DNA of 64,000 nucleotides from Acetobacterium sp965140355 (lineage in GTDB: Bacteria; Bacillota; Clostridia; Eubacteriales; Eubacteriaceae): positions 1,178,001 to 1,242,000 of the forward strand of contig OZ223194.1 of the NCBI GenBank assembly GCA_965140355.1. Reading direction: 5' to 3'. Numbering within the stretch: the first letter of the stretch is position 1; each line of letters starts with the position of its first letter. Under the pieces are notes generated by a model that was not told the origin of the DNA, ran no database searches, and saw only the letters and a program-made list of their open reading frames with translations. The translations under genes were made by a program, and so were the position numbers. Of this stretch, positions 43,003 to 51,088 are shown in pieces.

Positions 43003-44331
43003 TTAACAAGTTTTTTTTACCATAACTTTCTTATACATGTAAAAACCTAATAGATCTGACAAAAACCAGCCCCAAACAATAGCCCAGCATATTCCCGAAA
43101 AGCCGAATGTTGGTGCAAATGAATAAGCTAGAAAAACTCTTAAGCCTTGAGACACTATGGTCATTAGGATTGATATTCTAATGGCCCCAAGGCCTCTGAA
43201 AAATCCATAAAACATAACAATAAAACCGAGAAGTCCGTAAAACAAGGAAACAATTCTAAGATAACGAACTCCTACAGCTATTACTTGCGTTGCATCTTTG
43301 TTGATAAAAAGAGTTATCAAATTAGGGGCGAAAATAAAGGCAACAAAACTAATTATTGCAGACAGGGCTATGATAATCTTTGAAGTTGCACGAAAGCCTT
43401 CCCGAATTCTTATGGTTTGTCCAGCACCTTTGTTCTGGGCGGTATAAGTAGAAAAAGAATTACCTAAATCTTGTAAAGGAGCATTGGCAACAGAGTCAAT
43501 TCTAGAGCAGGCGGCAAAAGCGGCCATAACTGTTGAGCCCAATGTGTTTACCAATCCCTGAATAAGCATCATTCCAAAACTGGAAATGGACTGTTGCAGT
43601 GCAGTTAATAGAGAAAAAGTAGCAACTTTATTAAAAGTAGTGAGGTTGAAAATTAGATCTTTTCGTTTGAAATTTAAAAACTGCATTCGTTTTATAGTAT
43701 AAACACTGCATCCTACAGCAGCAAAGGCTTGCGTTATGAGTGTGGCAATTGCTGCTCCGGCGGTCCCCATGTGGAATACAACAATAAAGAGTAAGTCTAA
43801 AATAAGGTTCAATATGCAGGAGGCCACCAAGAAATATAGTGGGGTCTTTGAATCTCCAAAGGCTCGTAATAAAAAGGCAAAAGCATTATAGATACCGACA
43901 AAAACAAAACCATAAAAAACATATTTTAAATAGTCGACAGCATAGACGGCAGTTTCTTTCGGCATTTGATAAAAGGTAATAATTTGGTTTAAAAAAACTG
44001 ATGTTACAATTGTTATCAATAAGCTTACACAAAATAAAAATATTAAGGCAGTCGAAATTGTTTTTTTTAGTTCATCGTAATGTTTTCCACCGTAGAGTTG
44101 CGAAAAAATTGCTGAAACCCCCATAGCAAGTCCTAATAAGATGGAGGTTATAAACACAGTCACAGCACTTGAAGAACCAACTGCGGCAAATGCATTGGTA
44201 CCCACAAATTTTCCTATTATAATTGCATCAATGATGCTATAAAATTGTTGCAATAAATCTCCGATAAATAACGGAATAAAAAATTTTAAAATGATACGTG
44301 AAGGTTTCCCCTTCGTCATATCTAATTCCAT
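43003..44331 (-). CDS. MATE-family efflux transporter
   Basis: 442 residues with about twelve membrane helices. The N-terminus (ILKFFIPLFIGDLLQQFYSI then IDAIIIGKFVGTNAFAAVG) and a second repeat half (LTALQQSISSFGMMLIQGLV) are typical of MATE exporters driven by Na+ or H+. It is the last gene of the metallophore importer operon, 12 bases after the ATPase gene, so it may export the metallophore or excess ligand; the substrate is not known. Confidence 0.9.
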   Translation of the reverse strand: MELDMTKGKPSRIILKFFIPLFIGDLLQQFYSIIDAIIIGKFVGTNAFAAVGSSSAVTVFITSILLGLAMGVSAIFSQLYGGKHYDELKKTISTALIFLFCVSLLITIVTSVFLNQIITFYQMPKETAVYAVDYLKYVFYGFVFVGIYNAFAFLLRAFGDSKTPLYFLVASCILNLILDLLFIVVFHMGTAGAAIATLITQAFAAVGCSVYTIKRMQFLNFKRKDLIFNLTTFNKVATFSLLTALQQSISSFGMMLIQGLVNTLGSTVMAAFAACSRIDSVANAPLQDLGNSFSTYTAQNKGAGQTIRIREGFRATSKIIIALSAIISFVAFIFAPNLITLFINKDATQVIAVGVRYLRIVSLFYGLLGFIVMFYGFFRGLGAIRISILMTIVSQGLRVFLAYSFAPTFGFSGICWAIVWGWFLSDLLGFYMYKKVMVKKTC

Positions 44332-44343
44332 TGATAATACCTC

Positions 44344-45114
44344 CTATAAGTCGGAAGGCAGATATGCGATTGCTAAATCGCCAGTGATTGGATTGGTGTA
44401 TATCTCGCAATCTATTTCATAAACCTGTCTTATCAGTTCTTTTGTCAATACTTCTTTTGGACTTCCGAATGCAATCATTTTTCCATTTTTTATTACGTAA
44501 AGTATATCACAGTAAACAGAAGCCATAGGAAGATCGTGCAGTGCGGCAAGAACACCAATATTCAAGGACTTTACAACCGATAAAATTTGAACTTGATATT
44601 TGATATCCAAGTGATTTGTCGGCTCGTCTAAAACCAAGAATTCAGGTTTCTGTGCAATTGCACGAGCTAATATTACCCGTTGCTTTTCTCCACCGGATAG
44701 GGTTAAATAGCTTCTATCTGCATACTCCGACAAATCCACGCGTGCCAGAGCATCCTCAACAATTTTGTAATCTTGTATATTATCATTTTCTATCAGCTGC
44801 TTGTGAGGCGATCTACCCATCATGACCATTTCCTGAACTGTAAAGTCAAAGCTCAAATCATTAAATTGTCCGACAACGGCCATATCTTTTGAAACGGCAC
44901 GTGCAGATGATTTTATAACATCTTTATCACCTAAAAAGACGCTTCCTTTTTGAGGTTTAATGATTTTGTATATGCTTTTCAGGAGGGTGGACTTTCCACA
45001 CCCATTTGGGCCTATAATTCCTACAAACTGTTTATTCTCGACTTTAATACTTATATCTCTTACAATGTCAGTACCTGTCAAGGATACTGATAGATGTTCT
45101 GCATTTAAATTCAA
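44344..45114 (-). CDS. Iron/metallophore ABC transporter, ATP-binding protein
   Basis: 256 residues of the FecE/BtuD type: Walker A GPNGCGKSTLLKSI, Q-loop VVGQFND, signature TLSGGEKQRVILARA, Walker B FLVLDEPTNHLD, H-loop ALHD. I choose the TTG at 45114 because GGAGGGA lies 6 bases upstream and it starts just after the permease stop; an ATG at 45135 would overlap that gene without a ribosome site. Confidence 0.92.
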   Translation of the reverse strand: MNLNAEHLSVSLTGTDIVRDISIKVENKQFVGIIGPNGCGKSTLLKSIYKIIKPQKGSVFLGDKDVIKSSARAVSKDMAVVGQFNDLSFDFTVQEMVMMGRSPHKQLIENDNIQDYKIVEDALARVDLSEYADRSYLTLSGGEKQRVILARAIAQKPEFLVLDEPTNHLDIKYQVQILSVVKSLNIGVLAALHDLPMASVYCDILYVIKNGKMIAFGSPKEVLTKELIRQVYEIDCEIYTNPITGDLAIAYLPSDL

Positions 45115-45115
45115 A

Positions 45116-46231
45116 TTATCTCCCTCCAAATCCATAGTTTTTCTTAATTAGTATATACATGAATACCGGTGCCCCGAGAAGGGAGGTTATGATTCCAATG
45201 GGAAGTTCCCCGTTGGGAACTATTGTTCGGGCGAAAAGGTCGGTCCAAATCATAAATAGTGAGCCAAATAGGATAGATGTTGGAACAAGACGTTTATGGT
45301 CGGAACCTACAACGCTTCGTACAATATGTGGAACAATAAGACCTACGAACCCAATAATTCCACAAGTGGATACTAAAACACCTGTTACCACAGAAGAGAT
45401 GATCATATACAAACGTCTGTAAAAATTTAGATTTACGCCTAAAGTAATTGCAGTTTCTTCACCCATCAGCATTGTGTTCATGATTCTGGACTGAAACAGG
45501 AAAAATATAATCGCTACAGTAACGACTGCTGATATGAGTGGCAATGTACTCCATTCAGCCGATGCCAGGCTTCCCATCGTCCAAAAGGACACGGAGCGTA
45601 TTCCATCTGAATTTTTGGCAAAATATATGATGAAATTTGAGAACGCATTGCAGAGGGCGTTGATTAACGTCCCCGCTAAAACCAGTTTGACCGAAGATAT
45701 TTTCCCACCGATACTGGCAAGACCCAAGACTAATGCGGCGGCTCCAAGGGCACCGATAAAAGCCCATGAGGCAACACCAAACTCACCAAGTAGTCCTCCC
45801 ACACTAAAACCAAGCATGATCGAAAAAGTTGCTCCCAAAGCGGCACCGGACGAAATCCCCAAGATATAAGGATCTGCCAAAGGATTTTGTACGGAGGCCT
45901 GCATGACTGTTCCGCAAAGCGCAAGCCCTGCTCCTGTGACCATTGCCAGCAAGACCCTAGGAAAACGAATCTGCCAAATAATATCTGTATACATACCGTC
46001 CGAAATTTGACCGATACTTCCAAACTTTCCAGCTGTTATTTGATGAATCAGGGTCTGGAAAGATTGATGAAATGGAATGGATACTTGTCCAATAGATACT
46101 GAAAATATTACGGATATAGCAACAGCAGAAATTAGAATAATAAAGATGATTGAAAATACCGAACGCTTTTTAGCAATTCCCGGAGTTCTTTGGGAAATAT
46201 GTTTTTGCTTATAGTTATGTAATGGCCTCAT
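45116..46231 (-). CDS. Iron/metallophore ABC transporter, permease (FecCD family)
   Basis: 371 residues with about ten membrane helices, the FecCD/BtuC pattern: RFPRVLLAMVTGAGLALCGT, VQNPLADPYILGISSGAALG, GLIVPHIVRSVVGSDHKRLV. A basic, cytoplasmic N-terminal extension of about 25 residues precedes the first helix. It starts 2 bases after the binding-protein gene. Confidence 0.93.
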   Translation of the reverse strand: MRPLHNYKQKHISQRTPGIAKKRSVFSIIFIILISAVAISVIFSVSIGQVSIPFHQSFQTLIHQITAGKFGSIGQISDGMYTDIIWQIRFPRVLLAMVTGAGLALCGTVMQASVQNPLADPYILGISSGAALGATFSIMLGFSVGGLLGEFGVASWAFIGALGAAALVLGLASIGGKISSVKLVLAGTLINALCNAFSNFIIYFAKNSDGIRSVSFWTMGSLASAEWSTLPLISAVVTVAIIFFLFQSRIMNTMLMGEETAITLGVNLNFYRRLYMIISSVVTGVLVSTCGIIGFVGLIVPHIVRSVVGSDHKRLVPTSILFGSLFMIWTDLFARTIVPNGELPIGIITSLLGAPVFMYILIKKNYGFGGR

Positions 46232-46233
46232 AC

Positions 46234-47265
46234 TTATTCACCCTTAAATAATTCAGGGTGAATAAATTCAGCTACATCCATGTACAGCTTTGAGAGACCA
46301 AGACTTCCCCGAACAGCAGTAGTATATTCAACAATCTTTACGTTTCCAGTCTTAATTGCAGTTGCATTTTTTAGCTTTGGATTGAGGAGATATTTGTTAA
46401 TCAACGCTTCACTATCGGACTTCTGGAATCCGGTGATAATAATCTTGTCAGGATTAACCGACAAAATAGATTCCTCAGACATATCCACATATGTTTCTGC
46501 TGATACCTTTATGTACTCACCACCTGCACCTTCAATCATTTCGTCTATGAGGCAAAGAGAGGGGCCATAGTAATAAGTTGTATCGCCACTGGTTCCAAGC
46601 AGCAAAACTCTAGGTCTATTGTTTGCCTGTGCGGCCTTAGTCTGAATTTCATTGATTTGATCTTTTTGTTCCTCGATGAAGGCATTCGTCTTTTCTTCAA
46701 TATTGAGTACCGTTCCTAAATTTTTGAGGTCATCAAAAAAGCTGTCTATTGTGCGACCAATGGTATAATTAATACCAGTTAATACCGGAATTTCGCGCTC
46801 ATTCCAAAAAGAAATATCCCCGAGACGATCCTTTTGAAATGCGGAAGACATGGAAATAATCAAATCTGGTTTCAGCTCTAAAATGGATTCTTTCGATGGC
46901 CACAGATCTGTAATAATTGGTAGTTTTTTGATTTGTGAATCGTAATCTGAAAATGATTTGTCCAAATATGCCAACCCCAAGATTCGTTTTTCTTCTCCCA
47001 GTCCAATCATCCACTCTGCAAAACCTTGTCCAATGACAACAATGCGTTGAGGCTCTTTTTCAATGGTCTGCTTCATTTCATTGCCTTTGTCATCATAAAT
47101 TGATAAGGTCAGGGGATAATATTCGTCTTGCTGCAAAGTACTTCTGTTACTGTCAGAAGTAGAATTAGAGACTATATTTTGCGATGTGTCCTTTTGTGAG
47201 CAAGCCGTTAATACCGTAAAGCAAAGAGCAGTTGCTAATAGAATTGATGTTGTTTTTTTTAACAT
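46234..47265 (-). CDS. Iron/metallophore ABC transporter, substrate-binding lipoprotein
   Basis: 343 residues. A lipoprotein signal peptide ends in the lipobox LTAC (Cys about residue 22), followed by a Ser/Asn-rich linker and a periplasmic-binding fold III domain (PQRIVVIGQGFAEWMIGLGE). The mature protein sits on the outer face of the membrane. The promoter region carries a DtxR-like box at 47292-47310. Confidence 0.92.
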   Translation of the reverse strand: MLKKTTSILLATALCFTVLTACSQKDTSQNIVSNSTSDSNRSTLQQDEYYPLTLSIYDDKGNEMKQTIEKEPQRIVVIGQGFAEWMIGLGEEKRILGLAYLDKSFSDYDSQIKKLPIITDLWPSKESILELKPDLIISMSSAFQKDRLGDISFWNEREIPVLTGINYTIGRTIDSFFDDLKNLGTVLNIEEKTNAFIEEQKDQINEIQTKAAQANNRPRVLLLGTSGDTTYYYGPSLCLIDEMIEGAGGEYIKVSAETYVDMSEESILSVNPDKIIITGFQKSDSEALINKYLLNPKLKNATAIKTGNVKIVEYTTAVRGSLGLSKLYMDVAEFIHPELFKGE

Positions 47266-47291
47266 GTATAATCCTCCTATGTCGAAACGAG

Positions 47292-47310
47292 TTAGATTAA
47301 ACTAACATCG
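47292..47310. promoter_or_regulatory. DtxR/IdeR-like iron box before the importer operon
   Basis: TTAGATTAAACTAACATCG: 13 of 19 positions agree with the DtxR consensus TWAGGTTAGSCTAACCTWA, and TTAG-(6)-CTAA is symmetrical. Confidence 0.55.
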
Positions 47311-47420
47311 TATATTGAATGCGCCAGTCTATTAACGCATAACATATTGTACAATTTGTTGATCATGTGACTATACTGCTTGCACAGTCCAATTATGTTG
47401 AAAGAAAACCCCTGTTAAAC

Positions 47421-47451
47421 CATAAAAAACCACAGGCCTAAACCTGTGGTT
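47421..47451 (-). terminator. Terminator of the AraC-family gene
   Basis: AACCACAGG / CCTGTGGTT with a T-run on the minus strand. Confidence 0.8.
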
Positions 47452-47470
47452 AAGATAATATATTTTAATT

Positions 47471-48511
47471 TTATTCAGCATTCCTTAGCAAAGAAGATTC
47501 TCTGTACTTTAGTGGGGTAACACCGTATTGTTTTTTAAATGCTGCACAGAAATTGCTAGGACTGGAATAGCCGCTATCATAAGCAATTTCGTTGATGGTA
47601 TTATCTGTATTTAACAGCATTGATGCAGCACGGTTTAAAGCAAGTTTTCTGTGATAGCTGAAAATGGTATCTCCATAAACTAGTTTGAAACCCTTAGTCA
47701 GTTTTTTCGGATTAATAACGAGCCTTTCTGCTAAGATTTGAAGGCTTGGTAATTCAAACGGTTGTTCTAACAGCATTTGGGGGACTTCTTTAATTTTTTG
47801 CAATTCGTATGGGCTTAGTGCTATTATATAGCATCGCTCACGTTTAACAACTTCATCGGAAACAATTAGCGAAAACAACTCCATAACCTTACTTTCATAA
47901 AACAAGGTGCGTGATTTTACAGGAAGTCGGCAGTTAAATATTTGCAGAAAAATATTAGCTATCTCTGGTGGAGTATTTAAGCCAAGGTAATATTCAGAAC
48001 GAAGTTGAGCTCCTAAGTTTTCTATCGTATCTTGCCATACTCCTATTCCGGTGCTTCCGAAATACGATGGTAGGGCATGTTTATTGGCTGTAATCGAAAT
48101 TCCTTGATATTTCTGACCAGCACAACGTTTAATTGTTCCTTTCATATCTTGTGACAAGGAAACTGATAAGTTGTTGGGGACAAAGCAAGTAGCCCCTGCT
48201 TGCTCTTCTTCAATGTATATACAGCCATCGATACAATATTTTATTTCAAAATAATCCTCAGATAAATCAAACACCGATATTATATCTTCAGAAAATACAA
48301 AATCATAAACAAGTAGCATGACGTTGCCAAGTAAATTATATATTTGGATTGTGCCTCTACCATATTCTGGTTTTATGTCATAAACAATACCTTTATTCAT
48401 ATCATGGTTGGGCAAAAAACGAGCATTCCCAATTTGTTCATGCATGGTTTTATATTGTTCCAGCATGGCGCTATATCCGTTTCTTGAACTGATGTGAAAT
48501 TTTTTTGCCAT
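47471..48511 (-). CDS. AraC-family regulator of metallophore uptake
   Basis: 346 residues. The N-terminal sensing part ends near 240; the C-terminal double HTH reads LAERLVINPKKLTKGFKLVY and INEIAYDSGYSSPSNFCAAF followed by KKQYGVTPLKYR. Regulators of this type (YbtA/PchR) bind the incoming siderophore and activate the transporter next to them. The start is ATG 48511 with AAAGGAG 7 bases upstream. It has its own terminator and its own DtxR-like box at 48567-48585. Confidence 0.87.
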   Translation of the reverse strand: MAKKFHISSRNGYSAMLEQYKTMHEQIGNARFLPNHDMNKGIVYDIKPEYGRGTIQIYNLLGNVMLLVYDFVFSEDIISVFDLSEDYFEIKYCIDGCIYIEEEQAGATCFVPNNLSVSLSQDMKGTIKRCAGQKYQGISITANKHALPSYFGSTGIGVWQDTIENLGAQLRSEYYLGLNTPPEIANIFLQIFNCRLPVKSRTLFYESKVMELFSLIVSDEVVKRERCYIIALSPYELQKIKEVPQMLLEQPFELPSLQILAERLVINPKKLTKGFKLVYGDTIFSYHRKLALNRAASMLLNTDNTINEIAYDSGYSSPSNFCAAFKKQYGVTPLKYRESSLLRNAE

Positions 48512-48564
48512 GAACAAACTCCTTTCGTGCCTTAATTATATAAAGTAGTTGCATACCAGTCCTG

Positions 48565-48585
48565 AGTTAGGCTAGGCTAACTAAA
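48565..48585. promoter_or_regulatory. DtxR/IdeR-like iron box before the AraC gene
   Basis: AGTTAG-GCTAGG-CTAACT; from 48567 TTAGGCTAGGCTAACTAAA agrees with the DtxR consensus at 16 of 19 positions. Confidence 0.65.
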
Positions 48586-48627
48586 AACATTATATCACAT
48601 CGCCTGTTTTGTTGCTACTCTATTTTT

Positions 48628-48828
48628 ATGATAGATAGGGAACGCTCTCTTAATATAAATCGACAGTTGTATCAGTCTACCTTGGATGATACAATACTTT
48701 ACAATTTTATTGGCAGTCAGCGGAAATTAGGGGAAAGTTTTTTAAGCAAAAATCCCATCAAAGATCTAAATGACATTTATAAACTGATGAAGGAAACGAT
48801 GCGTCAAGTATTGGAAGGCGGTCTCTGA
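48628..48828 (+). CDS. Small hypothetical ORF, possible transposase remnant
   Basis: 66 codons without a convincing ribosome site. The end (LNDIYKLMKETMRQVLEGGL) resembles the N-terminal region of IS256-type transposases, where a similar helix leads into the catalytic domain. It is more likely a remnant than a working gene. Confidence 0.3.
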   Translation: MIDRERSLNINRQLYQSTLDDTILYNFIGSQRKLGESFLSKNPIKDLNDIYKLMKETMRQVLEGGL

Positions 48829-48846
48829 ATGCCCGTTTCAGATAAC

Positions 48847-49647
48847 TTATCTCACCTTGCCAGAAAACAACGTCCCAATGCTTTTCCCTTTCATAATGTC
48901 ATATAGTGAAGCAGGATTTTTTCCATTCGTTATAATGGTATCAATTCCTTGCGAAGTTGCAAGTCCTGCTGCCTGTAGTTTGGTTTTCATACCACCGGTG
49001 CCACGACGGGAACCTACTCCACCGGCTAAAGCGTACACGTTATCGTCTAATTGATTGATACGCTCGATCAATTTCGCATTTGGATGTAAGCGTGGATCGC
49101 TGTTGTACAAGCCATCAATATCCGAAAAAATAATAAGCTTACTTGCTTTACACAGTATCGCCACTACCGCAGAGAGCATATCGTTATCCCCGAAAAGTCT
49201 TTCTTCAGACTCAATTTCTGAATAACTTACGGAGTCATTTTCATTTACGATTGGGATAGTATTCATTTCTAAAAGAGCGTTAAAGGTGTTAATAAGGTTT
49301 TCTTTCTTTTCCTCGTGTTCAATATCCTCAGCATTAAGTAGCATCTGAGCGATAGTCTTATCGTAATCTCCAAAGAACTTATCATAAAGAAACATCATAC
49401 GGCATTGACCAACGGCGGCGGCAGCTTGTTTCAATTTCATGCTGGAAGGACGTGTCGTCATTTTTAATTTATTGGTACCAACGGCAATAGCACCTGATGA
49501 AACTAAGACTACTTCATAGCCCATGTTTTGAACGTTCGATAAAACACCGGCAAGTTGGTCAAAAGAGCGAAAATCGCTTTTTCCCATTTCATTTGTCAAA
49601 GTTGAAGTGCCAACCTTGACAACGATTCTGTTTTGATAAAGCCCCAT
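48847..49647 (-). CDS. proB: Glutamate 5-kinase
   Basis: A 266-residue amino-acid kinase giving gamma-glutamyl phosphate, the first step to proline. Visible are RIVVKVGTSTLTNEMGKS, VLVSSGAIAVGTNKL, PIVNENDSVSYSEIE and the FGDNDMLSAVVA segment. The PUA domain found in many ProB proteins is absent. proA is not adjacent. It starts 1 base after a 61-codon gene. Confidence 0.92.
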   Translation of the reverse strand: MGLYQNRIVVKVGTSTLTNEMGKSDFRSFDQLAGVLSNVQNMGYEVVLVSSGAIAVGTNKLKMTTRPSSMKLKQAAAAVGQCRMMFLYDKFFGDYDKTIAQMLLNAEDIEHEEKKENLINTFNALLEMNTIPIVNENDSVSYSEIESEERLFGDNDMLSAVVAILCKASKLIIFSDIDGLYNSDPRLHPNAKLIERINQLDDNVYALAGGVGSRRGTGGMKTKLQAAGLATSQGIDTIITNGKNPASLYDIMKGKSIGTLFSGKVR

Positions 49648-49648
49648 A

Positions 49649-49834
49649 TCACACCTCTATAACAGCTGGATTGTGTTTGGTATAATCCCAAAAATCATGA
49701 ATGATTTTCTTAGTCTGCACTTTCATATATTCGGTAGTAGTTCTATCACGGCAACCGGACCAACGTTCAGTTTCGAGATCTAAAATTGTGCTAAATACAG
49801 TTGCTATCGTTTGAATTTTACTTATAAAAAACAT
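49649..49834 (-). CDS. Small protein upstream of proB
   Basis: 61 residues starting MFFISKIQTIATVFSTIL, with GGAGGA 7 bases before the ATG. Its stop is 1 base from the proB start, so the two are coupled. The sequence is amphipathic and basic at its C-terminal half (MKVQTKKIIHDFWDYTKHN). I do not recognise it. It could be a real small partner or a leader ORF. Confidence 0.45.
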   Translation of the reverse strand: MFFISKIQTIATVFSTILDLETERWSGCRDRTTTEYMKVQTKKIIHDFWDYTKHNPAVIEV

Positions 49835-49951
49835 GTTTAAATCCTCCATTTGACAATTCATTAGTAATAATATATCATGATAAAAATAATTACAAAAGCG
49901 AATGTTTATTATGTGAATCATGACAAAATCAGATGTGAAGGAGTGACGAAT

Positions 49952-50818
49952 ATGGATATGAATATTCAAAAATATATGGCATTTGTCAAAACAGTTGAAT
50001 ATGGTAGTTTCACGAAAGCCGCTGAAAGATTGAATTACTCTCAGTCTGGTATTAGCCGGATGATTAATGACTTGGAAAAAGAATGGCGGATATCGCTGCT
50101 TGAGCGTGGGCGTGCAGGAGTCCGTCTGACTTCGGACGGAACGACACTGCTTCCTTATGCAAAAGGTGTATGCAACGAATATCAAAGGCTGCAATCACAG
50201 GTTGAAGAGCTAAACGGTCTGCAATCAGGATTAATCAGAATCGGAACATTTTCGAGTGTTGCGACGCATTGGTTGCCGAATATTATCAAAGAATTCCAAA
50301 AGGACTACCCTAATATTGACTATGAACTGCTACTTGGCGATTATACAGAAATAGAGAGTTGGATTTCAGAAGGGCGTGTTGACTGTGGCTTTCTTCGGCT
50401 GCCTACACTCCCAGAATTTGAAACAATTATGTTAGAGCAAGATAAGCTTATGGTAATTCTTCCAGAAAGCCATCCTTTGGCTGATTGCGAGCAATTTCCG
50501 GTGCAGTCACTTTGCGACGATCCTTTTATGTTGCTTGAGAAAGGTGCAAAGGCAGAGGTTTCTGAAATATTTGAAAGTTGTGGATTGTCTCCAAATGTCC
50601 ATTTTACAACTTGGGATGATTACGCCATCATGTCAATGGTTGAGAGTGGTTTAGGTATTAGTATTTTGCCGCAGCTTATTTTAAGACGAGTGCCGTATCA
50701 CGTTGTTGCGAAGGAATTAAGCGTCCCCGCCTATCGCAATATCGGACTCGCTTTGCGAGATAAAAAATCGGCATCGTTAGCGGTAAAGCGATTTATTGAC
50801 TATCTGCGATATAGATAA
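49952..50818 (+). CDS. LysR-family regulator
   Basis: 288 residues. The HTH is GSFTKAAERLNYSQSGISRM; the effector domain follows from about 90 (SGLIRIGTFSSVATHWLPNI). The start is ATG 49952 with GAAGGAG 8 bases upstream. It is divergent from the small ORF-proB pair and may control it; its ligand is unknown. Confidence 0.9.
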   Translation: MDMNIQKYMAFVKTVEYGSFTKAAERLNYSQSGISRMINDLEKEWRISLLERGRAGVRLTSDGTTLLPYAKGVCNEYQRLQSQVEELNGLQSGLIRIGTFSSVATHWLPNIIKEFQKDYPNIDYELLLGDYTEIESWISEGRVDCGFLRLPTLPEFETIMLEQDKLMVILPESHPLADCEQFPVQSLCDDPFMLLEKGAKAEVSEIFESCGLSPNVHFTTWDDYAIMSMVESGLGISILPQLILRRVPYHVVAKELSVPAYRNIGLALRDKKSASLAVKRFIDYLRYR

Positions 50819-50830
50819 AACTTGGTTTGC

Positions 50831-50854
50831 ATGACATGGGGACGTTTTTTGTCA
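50831..50854 (+). repeat. REP-like repeat
   Basis: ATGACATGGGGACGTTTTTT then GTCA; a lone member of the RAYT-linked family, with no transposase nearby. Confidence 0.65.
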
Positions 50855-51019
50855 TATTGGGTATTTTGTAAAATGGTCATTTTTGGTCATTGAAAAGTAT
50901 CGGTTTTACTTGAATGCAGCAGATAGAATAAAAGAAAAAATGCAAACGATTACTTTATATAAACTAATACAATTTCCATATTTACAGCATGGTTTCAGTG
51001 TGTTAATATATATAAAAAT

Positions 51020-51039
51020 AAACTATGCACGCACAGTTT
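51020..51039. promoter_or_regulatory. Near-perfect palindrome, operator of the OYE/FAD reductase gene
   Basis: AAACTATGC-AC-GCACAGTTT (one mismatch between arms), about 50 bases before the start. The TetR gene at 53267 is the likely source of the repressor. Confidence 0.6.
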
Positions 51040-51088
51040 ATAAAATTAAAAAGTTAGTATAACGGTTAAGAAAGGATGGTTTAACCAA

